From contig JAKVCA010000035.1 of the NCBI GenBank assembly GCA_022448315.1, positions 1 to 57,628 on the forward strand: a stretch of DNA of 57,628 nucleotides, given 5' to 3'. Both the position numbers and the translations under genes were made by a program. The notes beneath the pieces were generated by a model that saw only the letters and a program-made list of their open reading frames with translations, searched no databases and had not been told where the DNA came from. Origin of the DNA: Pirellulaceae bacterium. Its GTDB lineage: Bacteria > Planctomycetota > Planctomycetia > Pirellulales > Pirellulaceae. This document shows positions 17,589 to 25,820 of this stretch, piece by piece. Numbering within the stretch: the stretch's first letter is position 1; each line of letters opens with the position of its first letter.

Positions 17589-17725
17589 GGATTCCGTTCC
17601 GCGCATGCGCATGCCGAGTTTTTGACTTCATAAAGTATCGGCTGGCAAGATGGGCAGCTTGAAGCAAAGATGCGGATCACGTCGAGATTACTTGCTAGCG
17701 AATCTATTCTAGCTGTTCACTGAGG

Positions 17726-19615
17726 TCAGGCGTAAAAGTTGGGGACATCATTTTCCGGGGAAGGGGGGATGTCCACTTCTGCCTGTGTTTCAATTTTGAG
17801 GGGCAAGGTGACTCTGAAACAGGAGCCTCTTCCAATCTCGCTTTCGACCTCGATGGTACCATTCAGTGCTTGAGCGAGATGCTTGACGATCGATAGTCCT
17901 AGGCCTGTGCCTCCCAAGTCCCTGCTCCTCGCTTTATCAATTCGATAGAACCTCTCAAAAATGCGCGCCCGATGCTCCTTCGCGATGCCAATTCCCGTGT
18001 CTCGGATTTCGAGTTGGACGACCGCGTCCGTCGCCATGCATTTGACGTTCACGGTACCCCCGTCAGGCGTATATCGAATGGCATTGCTGATCAGATTATC
18101 CAAGATGGTACGAATCCCTTCTGCATCTCCTCGCATGGAGAGTGTCTTAGGGGCCTCCAGTTGAAGGTCGAGGGACTTCGATTCGGCAACGGGGGCAAAG
18201 GACTCGATGGAGTCGAGCAGGATGTTTCCTAACTCAAGAGCTTCGGCTTCAAATATTTCTTGCCTGGATTCAATCCTTGCAAGTTGGATCAAGTCGATAA
18301 TCAGCAGGTAGAGACGTTCGGCTTGCTCTTCAATTTCTCCAATAAAACGCCCTCGATGGTCGAGGTCGTCCATGGCTCCCAAACGCAGCGTCTCGGCGTA
18401 GGCTTTGATGGACGAAAGTGGGGTTTTAAGTTCATGTGAGACGTTGGCGACAAAGTCACTCCGCATCGTCTCCAATTGACGTAACTCAGTGACGTCGCGA
18501 GCCACGATCACCGTGCCGGCGGACGGGGTCTCTTTGAGGCTTGTGATGCGAATTGACAGGGATCGGCGAATTTCGCCACGCGTTTCAAACTCGGTTTTGA
18601 TCGTCTCTTGGGTGTTGAGTGCCACATCGAAACTGTTGAGGAGTTCCGGGAGGCGGATCGCTTCGTGAAGAAGGCGTCCAGCAATGCTTGATTTTTGAAG
18701 TGACAGCATGTCGCAGGCGGCAAAATTGGCAAATAGAATTTCGCCGTCGCCGTTAACGGCTATCACCCCTTCGACCATGCTGCCGAGAATGGCCTCGAGT
18801 CGACGGCTGTATTCTCTTAAGACGTTTTCCCTGTAACTGATCTCGGTTTGCATATGCAGAAAGGCGGACCGAAGAGCCGCCCATTCGGGTTGGCTTGAAT
18901 CGAGTTTCAGCGTGGCGTTCATCTTCCCGGCCGCGACTTGTTGGACAAAACTCATCAAAGGTTGGAGTGGTTTGATCAACCAGTTGGCAAGAAAATAGGT
19001 GGCAGCGCATCCCGCAATGCCCACCGCCAAGGTGAAGAAGAAAACATACCGCTGCACACCGCTGACGACTTGTTGAATGGTGGAATCGTCCACGCTTGTG
19101 CGAATGAGGTAGGAAGTGGCTTGTAAAGGTTCGACAAGGCTCTCAATCTCTGGTGAGCTGAGTCGGGAATTTTCGAGCTGCTTCAGGTTCTTGGGTCCGA
19201 CGCAAAAGTAAAGCTTATCGCACCTTTCGGTCGTACTGTAACGATAGCTCGAGCCACTTCCCTCCTTTTTCGCAACGCGTACTTCCTCCCGGTTGCCGTG
19301 ATTATTCATTGCGGAAAGGTCAGACGTCCAGCTATCCGCAATCACTGTGCCCTGAGGGGAGATGACCGTGATGCGAGTTTCATTCAGGCGACCTACACGC
19401 GCGGCCAGCTCACGAATCTGTCGCTCCTGCAAATCGGGATGACTCGACAGGTGGAGCTGAAGATCTTCGGCGATGCTCTCAAGTCGACTCTCAACTTGCT
19501 CCACCATCTGTTGGCGTTGGGTTCTACCCACAAGCCAAAGAAGTCCGATCACGAGGATCGAATGCACGATGAGGTAGCCCAGAAAGAATCTCCAAGCCAG
19601 GGGTAAGGAGTTCAA
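17726..19615 (-). CDS. PhoR-like sensor histidine kinase
   Basis: This is a 629-residue protein. Membrane helices at about 9-30 and 190-212 bracket a periplasmic sensor domain. A HAMP region (about 212-262) and a PAS domain (about 270-380, EAILGSMVEGVIAVNGDGEI) follow. The HisKA has phospho-His394 in NVSHELKTPLSSIKAYAETL, and the HATPase has NLISNAIRYTPDGG, DTGIGI and GTGLGLSIVKHL. This is the PhoR/VicK arrangement. It starts with TTG (MNSLPLAW). No response regulator gene adjoins it, so it is an orphan here; a PhoB-like partner would be elsewhere. The mla genes follow on the same strand after about 115 bp, and co-regulation is possible. Confidence 0.92.
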   Translation of the reverse strand: MNSLPLAWRFFLGYLIVHSILVIGLLWLVGRTQRQQMVEQVESRLESIAEDLQLHLSSHPDLQERQIRELAARVGRLNETRITVISPQGTVIADSWTSDLSAMNNHGNREEVRVAKKEGSGSSYRYSTTERCDKLYFCVGPKNLKQLENSRLSSPEIESLVEPLQATSYLIRTSVDDSTIQQVVSGVQRYVFFFTLAVGIAGCAATYFLANWLIKPLQPLMSFVQQVAAGKMNATLKLDSSQPEWAALRSAFLHMQTEISYRENVLREYSRRLEAILGSMVEGVIAVNGDGEILFANFAACDMLSLQKSSIAGRLLHEAIRLPELLNSFDVALNTQETIKTEFETRGEIRRSLSIRITSLKETPSAGTVIVARDVTELRQLETMRSDFVANVSHELKTPLSSIKAYAETLRLGAMDDLDHRGRFIGEIEEQAERLYLLIIDLIQLARIESRQEIFEAEALELGNILLDSIESFAPVAESKSLDLQLEAPKTLSMRGDAEGIRTILDNLISNAIRYTPDGGTVNVKCMATDAVVQLEIRDTGIGIAKEHRARIFERFYRIDKARSRDLGGTGLGLSIVKHLAQALNGTIEVESEIGRGSCFRVTLPLKIETQAEVDIPPSPENDVPNFYA

Positions 19616-20094
19616 GTGTGTTCTCCCAGTCGCTCGGTATCTCTAGGTCTTGATGGAGGACATCTTAATCGGGGACGTTTTGGTCTGCGTCTGACCGCTC
19701 TGATGTGGCAAGTTGAGTTGGGCATCGCAATTTTTCGGTCGTTGTGGTGTAATCAGGCGGGCGACTGACACCCTCTCAGCTCACCCTTATGCTAACTAAT
19801 CACCCGTTTGAATCGAGAGTGGGCAAGGACCAGATTTGGAAAAATGGAGGCCCTCAATCGTGCCCCGGTGGCGTCCGCCGCGGGACGAGGAGAGTGGCGG
19901 GGTGCTGGGGGTGATGAAGCGTCTGGCGAACCGCACTTTGCTACAAAGCTTTCTTTTCGACTCGAGCATGACTCGTAACTCGGGATTGTACGAGGCCGAA
20001 AGGCCCATTGTGGGGACTTTCCGGACCTGATGGAGTGACGGACGTCATCGAAGACGCAAATGAAACCGCGTAGGAAGACGCGAAGGAAAATAAA
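19616..20094. other. Divergent intergenic region
   Basis: About 480 bp lie between the divergent starts of the PhoR-like kinase gene and the MoxR-type ATPase gene; both promoters should lie here. Frames inside it (for example 19836-20030, plus) are Arg/Pro-rich and show no domain. AAGGA seven bases before GTG 20095 is a good ribosome site. I see no RNA gene or repeat. Confidence 0.6.
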
Positions 20095-21075
20095 GTGAAT
20101 CACGCATCGAATTCGCAAGTTGAAATCAATGGAGTGACCCTGACGCTAAGTCGGGACCATGAGTTTGATCACCGTTGGATCGGCCAAGAGGACGTGTTGA
20201 GGCAGTTGCTTGCTTGCTGGCTTGTGGTGGGTGAGGAGGATTTGCCTTTGACGCCCCGATTGATTGGCCCCCCGGGCATCGGGAAAACAGCGTTAGGGAT
20301 GGCGGCGACAAAGATCAGGAAACAACCGCTCTACATTTATCAATGTACCTCCGATACGCGGCCAGAAGATTTACTCGTCACACCGGTGCTTTCGGAAGAG
20401 GGGAAAATCGCCTACCACGCGTCGCCACTCGTTTCGGCCATGCTTACAGGGGGCGTTTGCATTCTCGACGAAGGGAACCGAATGAACGAGAAGTCTTGGG
20501 CCAGTCTGGCTCCACTACTCGACCATCGTCGTTACGTCGAGTCGATTGTGGCGGGGGTCACCATTAGGGCAGATCGTGAGTTTCGTTGTGCGGTCACAAT
20601 GAATCAGGACGAATCCACGTTTGAGATCCCAGACTACATTTTGAGTCGCCTGCAGCCTTCTCTGCACCTCAGCTTTCCAAACCGGGAAGATGAGTTGTCC
20701 ATCCTGAAATATCATTTGCCTTTTGCGGAAGCGGATGTGCTCGGAATGACGGTCGATTTTCTGCAGCGCGCGCACGAATTGAATCTTGATTTTTCTCCCC
20801 GTGATGGAATCAGCCTTTTACGTTATGCCATGAAACGCATGGCACAGGACTCAACCCACCCATTGAGTAAGGATGCGGCATGGCGGGAATCTGTGAAGGC
20901 GTGCTTGGGGGTGGAGGCGCTTGATCTGGAAGCTCTTGGTGAAAAACGTCGGCGTACGTTGGGCGGCAACGTAATGCCAACGGGGTTGGGAGACTTCTTC
21001 TTTCATGTCGAGGATCCACTCAGGCCAGAAGATGGTCTCGAGGACGAAGAATTCGACGTGGATGATCTCGATTAA
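20095..21075 (+). CDS. MoxR-type AAA+ ATPase
   Basis: This is a 326-residue protein starting with GTG. Walker A is GPPGIGKT (58-65), Walker [11 protein letters not shown] (121-130), and a sensor-1 Asn lies in AVTMNQDES. The [11 protein letters not shown] start and the DEGNRM Walker B (DE-x-N-R) are typical of MoxR/dynein-type AAA_5 ATPases, which act as chaperones, often with a VWA protein. The C-terminus is strongly acidic ([15 protein letters not shown]). No VWA gene is adjacent. Instead the next plus-strand gene, 38 bp downstream, encodes a large TraB/DUF5682-like protein, which suggests a dedicated client or partner (inference). Confidence 0.88.
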   Translation: MNHASNSQVEINGVTLTLSRDHEFDHRWIGQEDVLRQLLACWLVVGEEDLPLTPRLIGPPGIGKTALGMAATKIRKQPLYIYQCTSDTRPEDLLVTPVLSEEGKIAYHASPLVSAMLTGGVCILDEGNRMNEKSWASLAPLLDHRRYVESIVAGVTIRADREFRCAVTMNQDESTFEIPDYILSRLQPSLHLSFPNREDELSILKYHLPFAEADVLGMTVDFLQRAHELNLDFSPRDGISLLRYAMKRMAQDSTHPLSKDAAWRESVKACLGVEALDLEALGEKRRRTLGGNVMPTGLGDFFFHVEDPLRPEDGLEDEEFDVDDLD

Positions 21076-21113
21076 GGCGACGTTTCTCAAACCACGGCCG
21101 AAGTGGAGGCGAT

Positions 21114-22997
21114 ATGGACTCGGTGTTTCAATTGGGCCCCCGGATCACGATCTTGCCCGTGATTCACGGTTCGGGTGATTTTTCGTTTGAGGTTCGCCGG
21201 CGAATGCTTGCGGGTAAGTACGACGCTCTTGCTGTGCCCCTTCCAGAATCATTCCAGCAAGGAGTCGAAGCCGGCATTTTGGATTTGCCGAACGTTTCGG
21301 TCGTCGTGCAGGAACAACTTGAACCCTCTCAGAATTCGTGGCTTAAATCCGAGGCGGAAGAGGATGAAGGCGAGGAATTACGAGCCTTCAGTTATGTTCC
21401 CGTTGATCCTTGCCAACCGGTGATTGCCGCAATCCGTTCTGGGATGGAGGAACGTTGTCCGATTCATTTTGTCGACTTGGAGACCACCCATTTTGTGCCC
21501 TATGGCCAGGTCTTGCCCGACCCTTTCGCGCTTAAAAAAGTTTCGCTCGAACAGTTCTGCGCCAGTCTGTTGCCAGCGTTGGATCGTCCGGAACAGGAGC
21601 AACGCAAGCAGCGTATCCGCTATATGGCCCACCGTCTTCGGGAATTGGCGATCGATTACGAAAGAATCCTGTTTGTGTGCTCCGCAATGGATTGGCCCTG
21701 GATTCGAGAAGCCTACTTTGAGGCCCGTCCCCCCTGGCCTGAACCCGAGGACGCGTCCCCGCCTCAGGTTTACTCGGTCGATGAGCAATCGCTTTATTTC
21801 TTCTTGGGAGAGTTGCCTTTCATTTCTTCGCTGTACGAAACGGCGCGAGCGGAGTTGGAAAACGACGAAAATCTTGCGATTGACGGAGTCAAGGAATTGC
21901 TGATCTCGTCAAGGGACGCATACCGGCGAGAATTTCAGAGTGCCGCACGGAAAATTACACCGCAGAGTCTTCGACTTTGTTTGCAGTATGTGCGCAACTT
22001 GACCCTCATGCAAAGAAGGTTCTCTCCTGAGCTTGTGACGATACTGACGGCATGCAAGCAGACGATTGGTGACGCATTTGCATTGTCCGTGCTGGAACAG
22101 GCGAAAAAGTACTGTGTGGCAACCCCTCGCGACGCTTCTGCCGTACGTTTCGGCATCGGACAGGCCGTGCTGCCCGATCGACCTGATGAAGCGGCGTTCA
22201 TGATTTCGAGATTGCCGGGGCCACCGCTGGAGTGGCGGAATCTCGATCTGCAGCCCAAACCCACGGAGGAAGAAAAAAAGGAGTGGCAATACAACTGGGA
22301 TCCGAACCAGCAGTGCAGTTGGCCTCCTGAAGACACGAGAGTTGAAAACTTTCGTGCAACCATCTTCGATCGTGCGCGGCAGGCGATGGGCGCTGAACTG
22401 GCCAAGACAGAGAAATTCACCACAAGTCTCAAAGATGGAATTGATATCCGGGATACGCTGCGTCACTGGTACGAGGGCGATTTATACGTCAAAGAAGTGC
22501 CTCCAATTCGCGGCAACCTTCATGCGGCAGTGGTTCTGTTTGACAGCCCCTCCGACCCCCGCGAGTACCCGTGGCGAACGACGTGGTATGCCGAGCATGA
22601 GGAAGAGTCGACGCTCGCGTTTTACGCGACGAATTATCGAGAAAACATGGTCGGGCCAGGGATCTGTGCGGCTCAGTACGGTGGAGCCATGTTCCTTTTT
22701 CCCCCCGTTGCGATTCCCGATATCTGGCATGATCCACGTTTCGATTTCGCAGCAACTCTCGAAGAGCGATTGCTCGCGGCGACGTGTCGATACAGTCAGA
22801 GTCGGCATGTTGCGATCGTCAGCCCTCTTCCGCCTGGCCCCGCCTGGCGTCAGATCGCCAGGGAATACGGTAAACAGTGGGTCCATGTTCCTCTAAGCCA
22901 GTTCAATGAAGTGACGCTTGAGCAGATGCGATTGGTTCATGTTCTGAATGGTCATGAGGTTCGAAGCTACGCGGATCAGTTCATCCGACGTCACTGA
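21114..22997 (+). CDS. Large TraB/DUF5682-like protein, MoxR partner candidate
   Basis: This is a 627-residue soluble protein with no signal peptide or membrane helix. The N-terminal third looks like a ChaN/TraB/DUF5682-type fold: ITILPVIHGSGDFSFEV with a His early in the first strand (His18), then ALAVPLP, a VPVDPCQPVIAAIRSG segment and PIHFVDLE. A helix IRYMAHRLRELA is followed by ERILFVCSAMDWPWI, the R-x-x-x-M and VLVV-like pattern of that fold. An acidic stretch (EEDEGEE) lies near 80-90. The middle is helical, and the C-terminal 170 residues (from DTLRHWYEGDLYV) are not recognised. It is 38 bp downstream of the MoxR gene. Fold assignment is by motif only; the function is unknown. Confidence 0.7.
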   Translation: MDSVFQLGPRITILPVIHGSGDFSFEVRRRMLAGKYDALAVPLPESFQQGVEAGILDLPNVSVVVQEQLEPSQNSWLKSEAEEDEGEELRAFSYVPVDPCQPVIAAIRSGMEERCPIHFVDLETTHFVPYGQVLPDPFALKKVSLEQFCASLLPALDRPEQEQRKQRIRYMAHRLRELAIDYERILFVCSAMDWPWIREAYFEARPPWPEPEDASPPQVYSVDEQSLYFFLGELPFISSLYETARAELENDENLAIDGVKELLISSRDAYRREFQSAARKITPQSLRLCLQYVRNLTLMQRRFSPELVTILTACKQTIGDAFALSVLEQAKKYCVATPRDASAVRFGIGQAVLPDRPDEAAFMISRLPGPPLEWRNLDLQPKPTEEEKKEWQYNWDPNQQCSWPPEDTRVENFRATIFDRARQAMGAELAKTEKFTTSLKDGIDIRDTLRHWYEGDLYVKEVPPIRGNLHAAVVLFDSPSDPREYPWRTTWYAEHEEESTLAFYATNYRENMVGPGICAAQYGGAMFLFPPVAIPDIWHDPRFDFAATLEERLLAATCRYSQSRHVAIVSPLPPGPAWRQIAREYGKQWVHVPLSQFNEVTLEQMRLVHVLNGHEVRSYADQFIRRH

Positions 22998-23202
22998 TGC
23001 GGGCGGCGGCGGGAGTTAAATTTCTGAACAAATCACTCGACCTGACGTGTACAAATGGGCTCAAATATGCACGCTAAGCAAAGATGGATTTGTCATGCGA
23101 GTCACCAACTCTGAACTGCCCGCATTGGTAGACAGCAGATGTGCCTGACATGGGATAAGCGTCCATGGGTTTTAAAAGTCAATGGTTGTTCAGGAGTGCG
23201 TC

Positions 23203-23547
23203 ATGGATCGCATCGAGTTGTTCTCAAATCTAGTTGCCCTTGCCGCATCGGACGGCAAGTTCACCCCACAAGAAATTGAGTATCTAGCCATCAAGGCAGA
23301 GACTTGGGGAATTGAATCAGATGATGTGGACTCCGTTTTGATAGGCATGCAGGAGTCGACGTTGGAGGTGACGGTCCCACCGACTCGTCGCGAACGTGTG
23401 GAGTTGCTGACAGAAATGATACGAATGATGGCGATCGATGGTGACTTGGCCGAAAGTGAGAAAAATATCTGTGCCACAGTTTCCGCAACCATGGAATTCA
23501 CTTCGCAGGAATTCAATGAAATTCTCGATCAGCTCTTGAATCGCTAA
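23203..23547 (+). CDS. TerB-like small protein
   Basis: This is a 114-residue all-helical protein. Two similar segments (ALAASDGKFTPQEIEYL and MMAIDGDLAESEKNI) give the A-x-D-G-x-(x)-x-x-x-E pattern of TerB-like (tellurite resistance B / DjlA N-terminal type) domains, in which acidic residues bind metal. AGGAG six bases before ATG 23203 fixes the start; the frame is open a few codons further up. It follows the TraB-like gene by about 205 bp on the same strand and may belong to the same unit. Its stop TAA overlaps the stop TAG of the convergent dehydrogenase gene. Confidence 0.75.
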   Translation: MDRIELFSNLVALAASDGKFTPQEIEYLAIKAETWGIESDDVDSVLIGMQESTLEVTVPPTRRERVELLTEMIRMMAIDGDLAESEKNICATVSATMEFTSQEFNEILDQLLNR

Positions 23548-25157
23548 TGAGGCAGCTTGTCTTGGGTCAGTCGACCATCCACTTGCCTCCAGATGTGCCG
23601 CGGATTATCCGACTGCAATTCGGGTGGAAGCAGAGTTTCCGGGAAGTTTTGATAACAGGTGGGACGTGCGAATCGCTCGATCGCACGGGTGCCAATCGAG
23701 GTTCCCTGGCCATCGAAGGACGCTGGGTAAGGTCCTCCGTGTTGGGTCGCGTTGCCAATCGGGACACCTGTTGGAAAGTCGTTCCAGACAATACGTCCGA
23801 ACTTTGCCGTCCAATCTGATAGCCACTGGGCTGCCAGCGTTTGCTCGGCAGGATCGGCGTGAAGGCTCAACGTCAGGCCTCCCGGGAGTGTATTTGTGAT
23901 GGCCTTCATCTCCTCGAGGTCTTTGCAGCCGACCAGAATACAAACCGGGCCAAAGGCCTCGGTCCATTTCGCACCGCACCTTAGGACCTCGGCCGCGGTC
24001 ACTTGGTAAAGGTGGAGACTGGGGGGAGACGCATCGAATTCCGACTTGGGTTCGTCCTTCGTTTGCAATGGGAAAATCTGTCTTGCATCGAGTTGAACCC
24101 GATACTGTTCCGTTGCCTCAGCGAACTGAGAGGCGACGCTCGTATTAAGTAGAGGCTGTTGAGGAGCAAGGGAGGCGGCAGTTAACAGTTCTTGGGTCCA
24201 CTGTTCCGTCTCTCGACATTTGACATAAAAGACGAAACCCGGGCGCGTGCACATTTGCCCGTTTCCGATGGTCAGGCTTGCCAGCAGGTTTTTCGTAAAG
24301 TCGGACGTGTTTCTCCGAAAGATGGCCGGGAAGGCGAGGGTGGGATTAAGACTGCCGAGCTCGGCGAAGAATGGAATGGGTTCGGTTCTTTTTTGCGTCA
24401 AAGCCCAAAGAGATTTGCCGCCGCGTAGCGAGCCCGTGAAGCCAATGGCACGAATCGACGGGTGCTGGACCAATGCCTCACCCACCCGGTTTTGTGTTCC
24501 TTGAACAAGGGAAAAAATTCCCTCCGGTAAGTTCTTGCTGCGAATCACGTCTTGGACACAGCGTCCCAGAAGTTCGCAGGTCCCCGGATGGCCCGGATGT
24601 CCTTTGACCACAACGGGGCAACCCGCAGCCCATGCGGAGACGACATCATTGCCGATCACGGAAATGGCGAACGGAAAATTACTTGCTCCGAAGACGCCAA
24701 CGGGGCCCACGGGCCGAAGCATCCGTCTCAGGTCGGGTTGGGGAGGACCTGCTTGGTTAGCCTTCCTCTGATCGATAATCGCATCCACCCAACTGCCTTC
24801 TTCCACCAAATTGGCGAAGACTCCCAGTTGAAACAGGCTTCGGTCCAACTCCATTGTGAGCCTTGGTTCTGGGTAGCCGGTTTCCAGACTTGCACGGTTA
24901 AGTAACGTTTCGCGAGATGCGTTTACTCGTTGAGCAAGTTCTCGGAGAAACTTGGACTTGACATCCGGGGAGGCAGTGGCCCAAAAACCGGACGCGTCGC
25001 GTGCAAGGCAGACCGCCCGATCCACTTCGCCTTCGCTCGCATTGCGAAAAAAAGGCGCCATGGGCTCGCCCGAAAACGCCGAGGTTGCTCGATATTTCTC
25101 ATCGCCATGATCGGAGAGTTGTTGTCCGATGATCTGAGAACCCGTCAGACTATCCAT
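23544..25157 (-). CDS. Aldehyde dehydrogenase, alpha-ketoglutarate semialdehyde type
   Basis: This is a 537-residue protein of the ALDH superfamily. The catalytic Glu266 is in FFAELGSLNP and the nucleophile Cys303 in GQMCTRPG. The cofactor-site segment PVGVFGASNFPFAISV and the S-N-x-P-x-(A/S) region fit the NADP-preferring 2,5-dioxovalerate (alpha-ketoglutarate semialdehyde) dehydrogenase group, which ends the oxidative pathways for pentoses, uronates and hydroxyproline. Length is normal for that group. No sugar-acid pathway genes adjoin it, so the physiological substrate is uncertain. It is transcribed alone and converges with the TerB-like gene with overlapping stop codons. Confidence 0.88.
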   Translation of the reverse strand: MDSLTGSQIIGQQLSDHGDEKYRATSAFSGEPMAPFFRNASEGEVDRAVCLARDASGFWATASPDVKSKFLRELAQRVNASRETLLNRASLETGYPEPRLTMELDRSLFQLGVFANLVEEGSWVDAIIDQRKANQAGPPQPDLRRMLRPVGPVGVFGASNFPFAISVIGNDVVSAWAAGCPVVVKGHPGHPGTCELLGRCVQDVIRSKNLPEGIFSLVQGTQNRVGEALVQHPSIRAIGFTGSLRGGKSLWALTQKRTEPIPFFAELGSLNPTLAFPAIFRRNTSDFTKNLLASLTIGNGQMCTRPGFVFYVKCRETEQWTQELLTAASLAPQQPLLNTSVASQFAEATEQYRVQLDARQIFPLQTKDEPKSEFDASPPSLHLYQVTAAEVLRCGAKWTEAFGPVCILVGCKDLEEMKAITNTLPGGLTLSLHADPAEQTLAAQWLSDWTAKFGRIVWNDFPTGVPIGNATQHGGPYPASFDGQGTSIGTRAIERFARPTCYQNFPETLLPPELQSDNPRHIWRQVDGRLTQDKLPH

Positions 25158-25820
25158 TGCAGATTGCTTGCCAAAAGTTCGAAAGTAAATCAGTTTGTCG
25201 TCGGGCAGATCGCGTCCGCCCTGATGGTGGACACGATCGTATCAAGGTGGTCGCTGAACCGCATCTCGGGTCGTCAGAAATTTCGTGTCTGTTATTTTTC
25301 CGGCTGGATAGAGTAGTTGCTTAACGCATTCAGTGAGGGTGCGATCATTCGCGAGGGATGTTTGGCGGAAATGCTGAGGTCCGCAACCTCGGCAGGTGCT
25401 CATGCACGATGGGAAGGGGCGATTTAGGCGATGCGGGGAGGATTGTCGGGTGGGGGCGATCTTATCGATTGCTTGGAAGGAGCAATCGCTGAAGTCACGA
25501 TCCCGCAACAAAATTGGGAGATCATTGGTTCCGGATACACGACTCATGTTGGATCGGTTAAGATACTCAGCTTGAACGACAGTTCAAAAATATGGGCTTT
25601 CGGGAACGTCGGCGGCTTCTTTTTTCGAACCGTTCCTGGTGACAGGGTTTGTCCGAAACAGTGATTGGTCACGTTGTGGGCAGACGATCACGGGGGGCGA
25701 TGAGTTTTGAGTTCGATTGAAAATCTTAGCCGTGATGACCGAGGTGATCTGCCATTTCAGCGTTTTAAAAACTTGACGTTGGAAAGGCTTGAAACTCATC
25801 GATATGCGTAAGGATAATGG
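25158..25820. other. Divergent intergenic region, 663 bp
   Basis: This lies between the divergent starts of the aldehyde dehydrogenase gene (minus) and the large TPR protein gene (plus), so both promoters should be here. The plus-strand frame 25431-25664 (77 codons) and minus-strand frames 25242-25547 and 25584-25799 have no recognisable domain, signal peptide or good ribosome site, and I do not call them genes. An imperfect inverted repeat around GATTGCTTGGAAGGAGCAATC (two short parts, about 25468-25488) could form a hairpin. No RNA gene is recognised. Confidence 0.55.

Noticed and set aside
25431-25664. Plus-strand 77-codon frame in the 663-bp divergent gap
   Set aside because: No signal peptide, domain or ribosome site; more likely promoter region.
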